A DNA stretch of 64,000 bases, taken from Gluconobacter sp. P1C6_b. Its GTDB lineage: Bacteria; Pseudomonadota; Alphaproteobacteria; Acetobacterales; Acetobacteraceae. How positions within the stretch are numbered: position 1 is the stretch's first letter; every line of letters begins with the position of its first letter. Positions 26,290 through 35,509 of this stretch are shown here, piece after piece. Under the pieces are notes generated by a model. The model saw only the letters and a list, made by a program, of their open reading frames with translations, searched no databases and was not told the DNA's origin. The stretch is from assembly GCF_018811945.1 (NCBI RefSeq), contig NZ_JACRVU010000013.1, positions 1 to 64,000 of the forward strand. The letters are read 5' to 3'. The position numbers and the translations under genes were made by a program.

Positions 26290-26901
26290 GTGTCCTTTGG
26301 AAACAACGTTTTCCAGGCTCTGACGCGTTATGCGCTGGCGGCTCAGATCGACGAATGGGGCTGGGACATCGGCCCGCATACTTATGGTGCGCCCACTGTT
26401 CTGGAAGTCGAGGAAGCGGGGCTGAGCATCGGCGATTACTGCTCGATCGGGCCTGGTGTCACGATCATCCTGGGCAATCACCGCGCCGATCTGGTCAGCA
26501 CCTATCCTTTCAGAACCCTGTCGCATTTCTGGCCCTCTGCTGCAGAGGGAGAGAACGATCACTCCTCAAAAGGGGACGTCATCATTGGCAATGACGTCTG
26601 GATCGGGGCGCATGCCACGATCATGTCCGGGGTGACGATAGGTGATGGGGCTGTCATTGCCGCACAGGCTCTCGTGACGAAATCGGTGCCGCCGTATGCG
26701 ATTGTCGGGGGCAATCCGGCAAAAGTGATCCGCTACCGTTTTTCCGAAACGGTCATTGCGCGGCTGTTGGCGCTGGCATGGTGGAAATGGCCGGAAATGT
26801 TGGTGGAAGAACGCTCCGGTCGTCTGATGAGCGCCGATATTGAAGCGTTCCTGGACCTTTATGAAAATGCTCCGGACGGGTCGGGGGACGGTTCATCCTG
26901 A
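26290..26901 (+). CDS. hexapeptide-repeat acetyltransferase (CatB/XAT type)
   Basis: A left-handed beta-helix acyltransferase. SIGDYCSIGPGVTIILGNHR includes the histidine used by xenobiotic acetyltransferases, and VIIGNDVWIGAHATIMSGVT and PYAIVGGNPAKVIRYRF match the family. The start is GTG 26290, 8 nt after TAGGAG; ATG 26284 and GTG 26281 lie too close to that site. Acceptors range from chloramphenicol to sugars, so the substrate is unassigned. Confidence 0.85.
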   Translation: MSFGNNVFQALTRYALAAQIDEWGWDIGPHTYGAPTVLEVEEAGLSIGDYCSIGPGVTIILGNHRADLVSTYPFRTLSHFWPSAAEGENDHSSKGDVIIGNDVWIGAHATIMSGVTIGDGAVIAAQALVTKSVPPYAIVGGNPAKVIRYRFSETVIARLLALAWWKWPEMLVEERSGRLMSADIEAFLDLYENAPDGSGDGSS

Positions 26902-27087
26902 TTTGGTGAGTGGCGTTTCGCCTTCATGAGATGGCAGGCTTGCAGTACGGTTTCTTGAAACCGTCGTGCCGGAACTCCCCGGGTGTCCGTGCGATTGGGC
27001 TGTGTCGGGAAACGTGCCGCGACAGGGGGTGATCCGTGGGGTCCTTCGGGAGTGGTGACGGTTTTCCCTGTATCGAAGGGGATCTTG

Positions 27088-27987
27088 ATGAGTACCGCGG
27101 AAACGATGATGTCTCAGATGGCCGAAAAAGGCGGATTTATCGCGGCTCTGGATCAGAGCGGCGGATCCACTCCTGGTGCGCTGAAACAGTATGGCATCCC
27201 TGAAAGCGATTACTCGGGTGAGAGCGAGATGTTTGCGCGCATGCACGAGATGCGGGTGCGGATCATCACGGCGCCGTCTTTCACAGGAGACAAGGTGATC
27301 GGGGCCATCCTGTTCGAACGAACCATGGATGGAGACGTGAAAGGTGAACCGGTCCCGGCCTATCTCTGGCGCGAACGGGGTGTCGTTCCGTTCGTGAAGA
27401 TCGACAAGGGGTTGGAAGCGGAAGCGGACGGCGTCCAGCTCATGAAGCCGATGCCGGGGCTGGATGATCTGCTGGAGCGGGCAGTAAAGCTGGGTGTTTA
27501 CGGAACGAAGGAGCGCTCCACGATCCGCCTGCCGTCCGAGAGCGGGATTCGCGCTATCGTGCAGCAGCAGTTCGCAGTGGCGGAGCAGGTTCGCCGGCAC
27601 GGGCTGGTCCCCATCCTGGAGCCGGAAGTGCTGATCAAGAGTCCGGACAAGAAGGCCTGCGAGCAGCTTTTGCATGATTATGTTCTGGAGGAGCTTCAGA
27701 AGCTTCCCGAAGACGCGCGGATCATGCTGAAGGTGACGATCCCGGAAGTGCCTGATCTGTATGACGATATCACGCGTGATCCGCGCATGGTTCGTGTTGT
27801 TGCCCTCTCAGGGGGCTATCCGCTGGATCAGGCCTGCGAGAAGCTGCGTCATAACCATCGGATGATCGCGAGTTTCTCCCGGGCTCTGATCGGGGATCTG
27901 CGGCATCAGATGGATGATGCGCAGTTCGATGCGACGCTGGGCAAGACGATCGACGAGATCTACGACGCTTCGGTCCACAAGGTCTGA
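27088..27987 (+). CDS. fda: class I fructose-bisphosphate aldolase
   Basis: A 299-residue bacterial class I aldolase. It starts STAETMMSQMAEKGGFIAAL, followed by DQSGGSTPGALKQYG. Catalytic lysines are expected in FVKIDKGL and LKVTIPE (Schiff base). It cleaves or forms fructose-1,6-bisphosphate. AAGGGG precedes the ATG by 5 nt. The upstream gap 26902-27087 shows no other gene. Confidence 0.92.
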   Translation: MSTAETMMSQMAEKGGFIAALDQSGGSTPGALKQYGIPESDYSGESEMFARMHEMRVRIITAPSFTGDKVIGAILFERTMDGDVKGEPVPAYLWRERGVVPFVKIDKGLEAEADGVQLMKPMPGLDDLLERAVKLGVYGTKERSTIRLPSESGIRAIVQQQFAVAEQVRRHGLVPILEPEVLIKSPDKKACEQLLHDYVLEELQKLPEDARIMLKVTIPEVPDLYDDITRDPRMVRVVALSGGYPLDQACEKLRHNHRMIASFSRALIGDLRHQMDDAQFDATLGKTIDEIYDASVHKV

Positions 27988-28009
27988 GACCCGGGTTCCG
28001 GGCCGGATG

Positions 28010-28537
28010 TCAGGCGATACTGGCGTCCGGTCTGTTCCACCAGCACTGTTCCGGTGGCCGTGAAACGGCGGGCAGGTAATGCTGTGGGTTGCCGCCAAGA
28101 CGGACGGTATTGGTGGGCGTTTCTTCCAGTTCGATCTCATGGACACGCAGAATATCGCCCTGATCTGCGAGGATGGCGGTCAGTTTGGCGAGCATGAGGG
28201 CAGCCATAAGCTCGGTCGTCGGATCGCCGGGGGTAACGACGATGCGCTGGGCGCGCTCGGGCTCGTTCGCGCGGAACCATGCAAGCAGCGGATCGGTTTC
28301 CGAAAGCTGGAGCGCGTGGTCGAGGCTGTTATCCACAAAATGGTGCCAGCGCGTCTTGGCCTCGGCGAAGGGCAGGATCATGTTCGCATGGCCGTCCAGC
28401 CGGGTCTGTTTTGCCGGACGCAGCGTTACGCGAACATATTCGTTATGCCCATGCGGGATGGCGCAGCGTTCGCTGGCCCCGGTGATGAGCCGGTGCCCCA
28501 TGCAGAAGCGGCGGGTAAAGACGAGTTCAGCAGTCAT
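28010..28537 (-). CDS. queD: 6-carboxytetrahydropterin synthase QueD
   Basis: A 175-residue PTPS-family enzyme converting dihydroneopterin triphosphate to 6-carboxytetrahydropterin in queuosine synthesis. Zinc histidines and the catalytic cysteine are seen in GHRLI and [13 protein letters not shown]. It is longer than the E. coli enzyme (about 120), with an inserted central region. It overlaps queC by 4 nt as the last gene of queE-queC-queD. Confidence 0.88.
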   Translation of the reverse strand: MTAELVFTRRFCMGHRLITGASERCAIPHGHNEYVRVTLRPAKQTRLDGHANMILPFAEAKTRWHHFVDNSLDHALQLSETDPLLAWFRANEPERAQRIVVTPGDPTTELMAALMLAKLTAILADQGDILRVHEIELEETPTNTVRLGGNPQHYLPAVSRPPEQCWWNRPDASIA

Positions 28538-29259
28538 GCGGCACCTCCCTCAGGGTGGCTCTGCCGGTAACGGCGCCAGCCCTCGGCACGCAGGTTGCAG
28601 GCCGGGCAGGTGCCGCAGCCATAGCCCCACTCATGCTGATGGGTCCGATCGCCCATGTAGCACGAATGGCTGTCACGATTGATGAGGTTCACGAGCTTCT
28701 GGCCGCCGAGTTCTTCGGTCAGATCCCATGTCTGGGCCTTGTCGATCCACATCAGGGGCGTGTGCAGGACGAAGCGCTGGTCCATACCGAGGTTCAGGGC
28801 AACCTGAAGCGCCTTGATCGTGTCGTCGCGGCAATCAGGATAGCCGGAATAATCGGTTTCGCAGACGCCCGTGACAATGTGCCGTGCATTGCGGCGGACG
28901 GCGAGGGCCGCTGCGAAGGTCAGGAAGATGAGGTTGCGGCCCGGCACGAAAGTATTGGGCAGGCCGTTCTCGCTCAGGCCGATCTCGGCTTCGCGGGTCA
29001 GGGCCGTTTCGGACAGGGCGCCGAGGGAGGCGAGGTCGATCGTATGATCTTCGCCAAGGCGCGTTTTCCAGTCCGGAGAGAACGCGGCCATCTCGTTGCG
29101 CAGGGTCTCGCGGCATTCGAGTTCGATGGCGTGGCGCTGTCCATAAGCATAGCCGACGGTTTCGACACGGTCGAAGCGGGAAAGGGCCCAGGCGAGGCAG
29201 GTTGCGGAATCCTGACCGCCGGAGAACAGGACAAGAGCAGTGTTGCTGCTGATGGTCAT
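28534..29259 (-). CDS. queC: 7-cyano-7-deazaguanine synthase QueC
   Basis: A 241-residue ATP-dependent enzyme making preQ0. The PP-loop is [16 protein letters not shown] near residue 11. The C-terminal zinc site is seen in [20 protein letters not shown] followed by PAC. It starts 2 nt after the queE stop. Confidence 0.96.
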   Translation of the reverse strand: MTISSNTALVLFSGGQDSATCLAWALSRFDRVETVGYAYGQRHAIELECRETLRNEMAAFSPDWKTRLGEDHTIDLASLGALSETALTREAEIGLSENGLPNTFVPGRNLIFLTFAAALAVRRNARHIVTGVCETDYSGYPDCRDDTIKALQVALNLGMDQRFVLHTPLMWIDKAQTWDLTEELGGQKLVNLINRDSHSCYMGDRTHQHEWGYGCGTCPACNLRAEGWRRYRQSHPEGGAA

Positions 29260-29261
29260 GG

Positions 29262-29903
29262 TCAGGGGATTCCGATCAGTTTGTGGGTCTGGAGTGACAG
29301 GCGCCAGCGGGGATGGTGCAGGCAGTAGGCGACGGCGGCCTGTGTGTTGGCGATGCGGTCGGGACCGTCCATCGGCTGGAGCCAGAAATGACGGAAGGAA
29401 AGCTGTTCGAACAGTTCGGGCGACAGTTCGGGCTGGGGATAGACCAGCTTGAGTTCCGCGCCTTCGGTCTGCACCAGTGCGCCGCCCGGCTTGGGGCTGA
29501 CGCAGATCCAGTCGATTCCTGCGGATGCCGTGATGGTGCCATTGGTTTCCACGGCGATTTCAAAGCCATGGGCCTTTACAGCGGCGATCAGGGCGTCGTC
29601 GAGCTGGAGCAGGGGTTCGCCCCCCGTGAAGACGACATAGCGTCGGCCGCTGTCATCGGCCGTATCGGTCCAGCAGGCCTCGATGGTGGACGCCAGCGCT
29701 TCAGCCGTCTCGAAACGGCCACCGCCTTCACCGTCCGTGCCGATGAAATCGGTATCACAGAACGTGCAGGCAGCCGTGGCGCGATCCTGCTCGCGGCCCG
29801 ACCACAGGTTACAGCCGGCGAACCGGCAGAACACCGACGCGCGGCCTGTCTGTGCACCCTCGCCCTGGAGGGTCACGAACATTTCCTTCACAGCATATGA
29901 CAT
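29262..29903 (-). CDS. queE: 7-carboxy-7-deazaguanine synthase QueE
   Basis: A 213-residue radical-SAM enzyme forming the 7-deazaguanine skeleton. Cysteines in [12 protein letters not shown] and CTFCDTDF make the CX14CX2C cluster motif typical of QueE rather than CX3CX2[11 protein letters not shown] is the SAM-binding GGE region. It is first in the operon. I looked for a preQ1 riboswitch in 29904-30038 and could not recognise one. Confidence 0.94.
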   Translation of the reverse strand: MSYAVKEMFVTLQGEGAQTGRASVFCRFAGCNLWSGREQDRATAACTFCDTDFIGTDGEGGGRFETAEALASTIEACWTDTADDSGRRYVVFTGGEPLLQLDDALIAAVKAHGFEIAVETNGTITASAGIDWICVSPKPGGALVQTEGAELKLVYPQPELSPELFEQLSFRHFWLQPMDGPDRIANTQAAVAYCLHHPRWRLSLQTHKLIGIP

Positions 29904-30038
29904 GACCGCAGCATGTCGGCGAGGTTGGCGCAGGATGCAAGGGAAATCATCACGCCAGCCTGATGCGATGGTTGCAGAGGGTGGTTTCGGCCGTCAGGGG
30001 GGGATGGGCAGGACACGCTTTCATGGTAGGGAGAGCGC

Positions 30039-30878
30039 ATGGAAGACATGAATGCCCGTTCTCCTGTTCTGGTTCTTGAACCCCAGCGTGGGTGGGGGCT
30101 TCTCCGCTCTGCCGCCGCCGATCTGAGGGCAGGTCTGCGGCTGTTTCCGCTCGCCGCGGCACTCGGCTGGCTGGACATCAAGATGCGGTATCGCGGCTCC
30201 ATTCTGGGGCCGCTGTGGCTGACACTCTCCACCGCCGTGATGATCGGCGCAACGGGTGTGGTGTACGGCTACCTCTTCCACATGGACCTGAGAACCTATC
30301 TGCCCTTCCTGTCACTTTCTATCGTGCTGTGGGGGTATATCGGGACGGTCGTCAATGATGCAGGAACGGTCTTCACGCAGAACACCCCCCTGTTCCATTC
30401 GATGCGGATTCCGGCCAGCCTGCCCGTCATGCAGGTGATCGTCCGGAACCTGCTGATTCTGCTTCATAATATGGTGGTGGTCGCGGTTGTGTTTGCGGTC
30501 TTCCGGATCTGGCCGCACCAGATCTGGAGTCTGCTGCTCAGCCTTCCGGTCTGGATCGTGGACAGCTTCTGCGTCATCCTGCTGATCGGGATGCTGGGCG
30601 CGCGTTTTCGCGATATCGCACCGATCGTGGCGTCCCTGATGCAGATCTTCTTCTTTGTGACGCCAGTCATCTGGAAGCCCGAGCTGATCACGACCGGACG
30701 TCAGTATCTGCTGTTTGATCCGTTCTATTCTCTTCTTGAAATCGTGCGCGCGCCTCTTCTGGGGCGGACGGTCGATGCTGTCGTCTGGGGAGCGGCGATC
30801 GGACACAGCATGCTCCTGTGGCTTCTGGCGGCTATCCTGTTCTGCCGGATGCGGTCGCGCATTCCCTACTGGATCTGA
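30039..30878 (+). CDS. ABC-2 type polysaccharide/O-antigen export permease
   Basis: A 279-residue membrane protein with six hydrophobic segments and the family motif IKMRYRGSILGPLWLTLSTA. A second conserved region, SLMQIFFFVTPVIWKPELI, lies near residue 208. It belongs to the KpsM/RfbA/TagG group that exports capsule, O-antigen or teichoic acid chains. The partner ATPase starts 4 nt after its stop. No glycosyltransferase genes are adjacent, so the exported polymer is not indicated. Confidence 0.9.
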   Translation: MEDMNARSPVLVLEPQRGWGLLRSAAADLRAGLRLFPLAAALGWLDIKMRYRGSILGPLWLTLSTAVMIGATGVVYGYLFHMDLRTYLPFLSLSIVLWGYIGTVVNDAGTVFTQNTPLFHSMRIPASLPVMQVIVRNLLILLHNMVVVAVVFAVFRIWPHQIWSLLLSLPVWIVDSFCVILLIGMLGARFRDIAPIVASLMQIFFFVTPVIWKPELITTGRQYLLFDPFYSLLEIVRAPLLGRTVDAVVWGAAIGHSMLLWLLAAILFCRMRSRIPYWI

Positions 30879-30882
30879 TCTG

Positions 30883-31653
30883 ATGCCCGGTATCGTTGTT
30901 GACCGTCTCTGTATCGATTTTCCGCTGTATCATGGTCAGAGCCGTTCCCTGAAACGGCAGGTTGGCAAGACCCTGACCCGCTTTGCGCCGTCCTCGCCGT
31001 CGGCGCATCTGATGCATGACCAGCGGGAACGCACGATTGTCAGCGTGCTGCGGGAAATCAGTTTCACGCTGCGCTCCGGCGAGCGGCTGGGGCTGATTGG
31101 CAGTAACGGCGCTGGCAAGACTACGCTCCTGCGGGCACTTGCCGGCATCTATGAGCCTGTCGCCGGGCGGGTCCGGCTTGAGGGGACGATGCGCACCCTG
31201 CTGGATAGCAGTCTGGGCATGAATCCTGATCTGACCGGGCGTGAGAACATCCGTCTCAAAGGCCGGTATGAAGGGCTGTCACGCCAGCAGATCGACCGGA
31301 TCGAACAGGACGTACAGGACTTCGCGGAACTCGGGCCGTATATGGATATGCCGGTGAAGGCCTACAGTGCGGGAATGAGTGTCCGCCTGGCGTTCGGTCT
31401 GGCGACGGCATCTGCCCCGGAGATCCTGCTGATGGATGAATGGTTTCTGGCGGGCGACGGCATTTTCATGAACAAGGCCCGCACCCGGCTTGAGGAACTC
31501 GTCCAGAAGGCGGAGATCCTGGTGCTCTCGACCCATCAGCCCGAAATCATGCGTCAGTGGTGCACACGTGTCCTGTGGCTGGAGAATGGACATGTCCGGA
31601 TGGACGCCTCACCGGACGAGGTTCTGGACGTCTATCTGGAACACACGGGCTGA
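30883..31653 (+). CDS. polysaccharide ABC exporter ATPase
   Basis: A 256-residue KpsT/RfbB/TagH-type ATPase. Walker A is GSNGAGKTT, the signature motif is YSAGMSVRLAFG and Walker B is EILLMDEWFLAGD; the W after DE is typical of polysaccharide exporters. An N-terminal extension (LYHGQSRSLKRQVGKTL) precedes the nucleotide-binding fold, as in the family. No C-terminal carbohydrate-binding domain is present. Confidence 0.92.
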   Translation: MPGIVVDRLCIDFPLYHGQSRSLKRQVGKTLTRFAPSSPSAHLMHDQRERTIVSVLREISFTLRSGERLGLIGSNGAGKTTLLRALAGIYEPVAGRVRLEGTMRTLLDSSLGMNPDLTGRENIRLKGRYEGLSRQQIDRIEQDVQDFAELGPYMDMPVKAYSAGMSVRLAFGLATASAPEILLMDEWFLAGDGIFMNKARTRLEELVQKAEILVLSTHQPEIMRQWCTRVLWLENGHVRMDASPDEVLDVYLEHTG

Positions 31654-31659
31654 GCGTCC

Positions 31660-32010
31660 TCAACTCCCTGAACCAAACCGTGCGAGCGCCCAGGTCGTCC
31701 CGAGATACAGGACGATCGTAAGGGCACACCCTGCCATCAGCGCGATCCAGAACGGCAGTCCTGCCCGCAGCAGCCGTGGGATGAGCAGAAACATCGGCAG
31801 GGACGGAAGCACGTACCAGAATGTCGCTTCCGCATGGTAGCTCATGAGGAGGCGATCAGGCTTTTCCACCCAGAGCCAGATCATGCCCAGAACCGATACC
31901 AGCGGCAGGGATGCAATCAGGGCACCCGCGCCCGGATAACGTCGCGCGACGCCTGAAGCCGCAGCGATCAGAACACCAGAGATCAGACATTTCAGAACGA
32001 AGAAAACCAT
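31660..32010 (-). CDS. DUF3147 membrane protein
   Basis: A 116-residue protein with four hydrophobic helices. It starts at ATG 32010 after AAGGAT; the longer open frame upstream crosses tRNA-Asp and is not coding. The sequence AGALIASLPLVSVLGMIWLW is typical of DUF3147, whose function is not established. It converges on the ABC exporter ATPase with a 6-nt gap. Confidence 0.78.
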   Translation of the reverse strand: MVFFVLKCLISGVLIAAASGVARRYPGAGALIASLPLVSVLGMIWLWVEKPDRLLMSYHAEATFWYVLPSLPMFLLIPRLLRAGLPFWIALMAGCALTIVLYLGTTWALARFGSGS

Positions 32011-32083
32011 ATCCTTACCTAGGGGTAAGTAACCGTTTTCGGAATTTATTTTTTTGAGAGTGTGGCCAACTCCAGGGGAGGAG

Positions 32084-32160
<77 letters not shown>

Positions 32161-32363
32161 AAAGCTGCTTTTCAGCATCTTGGGACCTTCCGTTCGGGAA
32201 GCTGTTTGGCTTCCTCTCGGTCGGTGGCGGTGATTTATCAGCCTGCCCGGGGGGTGGCAATAGGGTTTTCTGAAAAAAAAGCTCACCCGGTCAAAAAAAC
32301 TGCCTTGCCCGGTCTGGATGGGAGGTGTCCTTTGTAACGGATCGATACAGATGTGGGGATGTC

Positions 32364-33293
32364 ATGACGTTGGGCCGACTGGGTGCGCTTTTGCTGATGG
32401 GGACTGTTCTTGCCGGGTGTGAGAGTGGTCCGCATCAGTGCAAACTGATCATAAGCGGTGACATGCCGGTTCTGAATGACTGGGGGAGTCCCATCGTCCG
32501 TGCCGCGATCAATGGGCATCCCGTCGCGCTGATTGTTGATACGGGTGCTTTTTCCACTACGATCGGGAAGAGTTTCGTGGAGCCGCTCGGTCTGGACGAT
32601 ACCGGGGGAACCGTGTTTGTCCGTGGCGTCGGGGGGGACGAGTACGCGCGTGTCATGACAATCCGCACGCTGGACATGGGAAGTTCCAGGGCCCTGAACA
32701 TCGCTGTGGCCGGGGCCGGGAAATTTACCGGAAAGATCGCCGGCCTCCCGATCGTGGGATTGTTCGGGCGTGATTTTCTGGGGCGCTACGATACGGTCGT
32801 GGACATGCCGTCTCATCGGGTGCGCCTGGTTGAAACCGAAGACTGTGAAACGCCGACGCCTGGATGGACGGGGCGTATTCATACGGTTCCCATCAGCCAT
32901 CCCTATAACGGCGGCCAGAAGACCACGCTGGATATTCGCCTGAATGGTCACGCGACCGATGCCGTGCTTGATACGGGAGCAGCCAGCAGCCTGATCAGCA
33001 TGGATGGCGCAAGGACTGCGGGTGTGACGCGTGCCATGCTGGAAAAGGATCCGGTCACGACCGGTTATGGTCTCACGCGGGATCCGGTGAAGAATTATCG
33101 CCATCATTTCGATACCCTCCAGATGGGCGATATCGTCTTTCGGGATGTCGTATTGAGGGTCGGGAGTGATCTTCCTGATACGGACGCTCTGCTGGGAGCG
33201 GATGTTCTCAGGCATTACCGGATCTGGATCCCCCGCTGGGGCAACCGGATGTTTGTCCAGCACGACGTCGATATTCCAGCATCAGCCAACTGA
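32364..33293 (+). CDS. retropepsin-like aspartyl protease lipoprotein with two DTG domains
   Basis: A 309-residue exported protein with lipobox LAGC after a hydrophobic leader; the start is ATG 32364. Two repeated aspartyl-protease domains each carry the catalytic motif: ALIVDTGAFSTTIG near residue 58 and DAVLDTGAASSLIS near 205. Each is followed by a hydrophobic strand (GLPIVGLFGRDFLG, TDALLGADVLRHY). Bacterial relatives usually have a single retropepsin domain that dimerises. A single chain with both lobes would act like eukaryotic pepsin, probably in the periplasm. Substrate unknown. Confidence 0.82.
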   Translation: MTLGRLGALLLMGTVLAGCESGPHQCKLIISGDMPVLNDWGSPIVRAAINGHPVALIVDTGAFSTTIGKSFVEPLGLDDTGGTVFVRGVGGDEYARVMTIRTLDMGSSRALNIAVAGAGKFTGKIAGLPIVGLFGRDFLGRYDTVVDMPSHRVRLVETEDCETPTPGWTGRIHTVPISHPYNGGQKTTLDIRLNGHATDAVLDTGAASSLISMDGARTAGVTRAMLEKDPVTTGYGLTRDPVKNYRHHFDTLQMGDIVFRDVVLRVGSDLPDTDALLGADVLRHYRIWIPRWGNRMFVQHDVDIPASAN

Positions 33294-33408
33294 AGAAGTC
33301 TGGAAGGCATTAACGGAGTTTCAATCAACTGTTCTCTAGGAAGGGAAGCATCTGGTCGGCTGCATGTGGCTGGCGTGGTGTTATCTGTGTTTCTGGAGGC
33401 GGTCTGGC

Positions 33409-34884
33409 ATGTCCGACATGCGCTTTGTTCCCATGCAGCGGAGTTCCCTGTTGCGCAGGCGCCTGTTTCTGGCGTTTGCTATTCCTGTCGCTGTTTCTGT
33501 CTGTCTGGTGGGATGGCACCTGAAGGCTGTGGGGGGGCATAGTGCGGGTATCTGGCAGTCCGCTTCCCCTGAACTGGCTCTTCTTGGTCTCTTTTGTGTC
33601 GCTGGAATCGTCGCTTTTTTTCAGGTCGCGGCCTACGGGGACGATCTGGCCGGAGCCATGCGGCAACTTGCGTCAGAAGGAACGCTGCCACGGAATGTCC
33701 GTGAAGCCAGTCTGATCCGCTTGCAGGTCCTGCTCGGCGAAGCTCGGACGCATGCCGAGCACAGCGAGGCTATGACCGCTCAGGCGCAGTCTGCCCTTGC
33801 CGCGGTTCGGATCGAGGCCGAAGACGAGCGTCAGTCGGCAAGAGAAGAAGCATCCGAGCATGAGCGCGTCATTGCGGTTCTCGGAAATGCAATGGCCAGT
33901 CTGCGCGATGGCGAACTGGGGTTTCGTCTCGAAGAAGCTCTGCCGGACCGGTACGACCGGCTGCGGCAGGATTTCAATGATACCGCATCCTCGCTTCAGA
34001 AGATGATGGTGTCGCTGAATGACAGCATTTCAACGATCTCCTCCGGATCGGCGGAAATCGCCTCGGCGGCCGACGATCTGGCCCGTCGTACGGAACTTCA
34101 GGTCGCCCGGCTTGAAGAAACCACAGTCTCGGTGGGGAACGTCACGGAGACTGTCCGCAAGACGGCGGCAGCGTCCGTCCATGCCAGTGAAGTCGCAAGC
34201 CAGACCCGCGACCGGGCCGAGCGGTCGGGTGAAGTGATGGCGGCGGCCACGGCGGCCATGCAGGACATCCAGCAGTCTTCCATCCATATTGCGCAGATCC
34301 TTGGCCTGATTGATGACATCGCCTTTCAGACCAATCTCCTGGCATTGAATGCCGGCGTTGAAGCCGCCCGGGCGGGAGATGCAGGCAAAGGGTTTGCCGT
34401 TGTCGCTGCTGAAGTCCGGGCCCTGGCCCAGCGCTCGGCTGATGCGGCCAAGGAAATCAAGGGGCTCATCACCTCAAGTACGCAGCAGGTCAGCCGGGGC
34501 AGTTCCCTGGTCGAAGAGACAGGGATCGCGATGAAATCCATCGTGGAAAATGTCAGTGAAATCAGCGTCCTGATAGGTGAAATCGCGACGGCTGCGCGCA
34601 GTCAGGCCAATGACCTTTCGGAAATCAGCGTTGCGGTCAGCCAGATGGATCAGAATACCCAGCAGAATGCAGCAATGGTCGAAGAAGCGACGGCCGCCAG
34701 TCATAATCTGAGCGCGGAAGCCCGGGAACTCGTCGGAAGCCTTCAACGGTTTCGTCTGAAAAGCCTGCATGATGGCGAAAAACCTCTTTTTGAGAGCGAA
34801 ACGCCAGCCTCTGATCTTCCATCGTCGCAGTGGGGAAATGAGTCCTTTCAGACATCGGATGAAGGATGGGAGGAGTTCCGCTGA
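33409..34884 (+). CDS. methyl-accepting chemotaxis protein lacking a periplasmic sensor
   Basis: 491 residues from ATG 33409 (GGAGG upstream). Two transmembrane helices ([18 protein letters not shown] and [20 protein letters not shown]) are separated by only some 20 residues, so there is no periplasmic ligand domain. A coiled cytoplasmic region leads to the signalling tip, [20 protein letters not shown], with methylation helices on both sides. The C-terminus GWEEFR fits the xWxxF pentapeptide used to tether CheR. First gene of the che operon, so likely its main dedicated receptor; it may sense a cytoplasmic or membrane signal. Confidence 0.92.
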   Translation: MSDMRFVPMQRSSLLRRRLFLAFAIPVAVSVCLVGWHLKAVGGHSAGIWQSASPELALLGLFCVAGIVAFFQVAAYGDDLAGAMRQLASEGTLPRNVREASLIRLQVLLGEARTHAEHSEAMTAQAQSALAAVRIEAEDERQSAREEASEHERVIAVLGNAMASLRDGELGFRLEEALPDRYDRLRQDFNDTASSLQKMMVSLNDSISTISSGSAEIASAADDLARRTELQVARLEETTVSVGNVTETVRKTAAASVHASEVASQTRDRAERSGEVMAAATAAMQDIQQSSIHIAQILGLIDDIAFQTNLLALNAGVEAARAGDAGKGFAVVAAEVRALAQRSADAAKEIKGLITSSTQQVSRGSSLVEETGIAMKSIVENVSEISVLIGEIATAARSQANDLSEISVAVSQMDQNTQQNAAMVEEATAASHNLSAEARELVGSLQRFRLKSLHDGEKPLFESETPASDLPSSQWGNESFQTSDEGWEEFR

Positions 34885-35153
34885 TGAGCGTTCTGATGCT
34901 GCCTGAGCTACTGGATACCAGATACGCCGTTCCTTTTTCGGAACTCCTCAAAAAGGGAGAGAGGGAATTTGTTCTGGATGGAAGTCAGGTTTGCCGGGTC
35001 GGTGGCCTCTGTTTCCAGTTGCTTGTCTCCGCGTATCGAACGGCGCAGGTGCAGGGGCGCAGCTTCGAGATAAGGAATATTTCTGATGCGATGAGAGAAA
35101 ATCTGCAGCTGATGGGCGGAGATTTTCTCCTGGAGGCGCAGGGCGACGCATGA
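34884..35153 (+). CDS. STAS-domain protein of the che operon
   Basis: An 89-residue single STAS domain (FVLDGSQVCRVGGLCFQLLV is the central strand-turn-helix). The ATG overlaps the mcp stop. Anti-sigma-antagonist STAS proteins have a phosphorylatable serine in a D-S-S/G motif; here the equivalent site reads VGG, so phosphorylation at that position is unlikely. STAS proteins next to chemotaxis genes are known in several alphaproteobacteria, but their role there is not settled. Confidence 0.8.
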   Translation: MSVLMLPELLDTRYAVPFSELLKKGEREFVLDGSQVCRVGGLCFQLLVSAYRTAQVQGRSFEIRNISDAMRENLQLMGGDFLLEAQGDA

Positions 35154-35509
35154 ATATTCTGGTAGTTGATGATTCCCGAACCATGCGGGACCTTGTCAGT
35201 CGAGAGCTGCGCAAAGGCGGTTATGAGGTGGAAACATCGGAAGACGGCGTTGAAGCGCTGGAAAAAATTTCCGATTTTCTGCCGGCAGTCATCATAACAG
35301 ATCTGAACATGCCGCGTATGGATGGGCTGCAACTGACCAGAGCCCTTCGCGCGCGGTCAGAGACAAAATACGTCCCCATCATTTTTCTGACGACGGAATC
35401 CGGTGACGATCTTCGGCGTGCCGCACGTGAAGCAGGTGCGACCGGGTGGATCGTTAAACCGTTCGATGGTCCCAAGCTGCTTGCAGCGGTGAGGCGTGTC
35501 AGCGCATGA
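35150..35509 (+). CDS. cheY: chemotaxis response regulator CheY
   Basis: A 119-residue single receiver domain. The acidic pair D7/D8, phospho-acceptor D51 (IITDLNMP), the switch threonine in FLTTE and the lysine in IVKPFDG are all present. It overlaps the STAS gene and cheA by 4 nt. It is likely the regulator that binds the flagellar motor, or a phosphate sink. Confidence 0.93.
   Translation: MNILVVDDSRTMRDLVSRELRKGGYEVETSEDGVEALEKISDFLPAVIITDLNMPRMDGLQLTRALRARSETKYVPIIFLTTESGDDLRRAAREAGATGWIVKPFDGPKLLAAVRRVSA

Noticed and set aside
29904-30038. Possible preQ1 riboswitch upstream of queE
   Set aside because: No recognisable preQ1-I or -II aptamer core could be read on the minus strand; a covariance-model search would be decisive.
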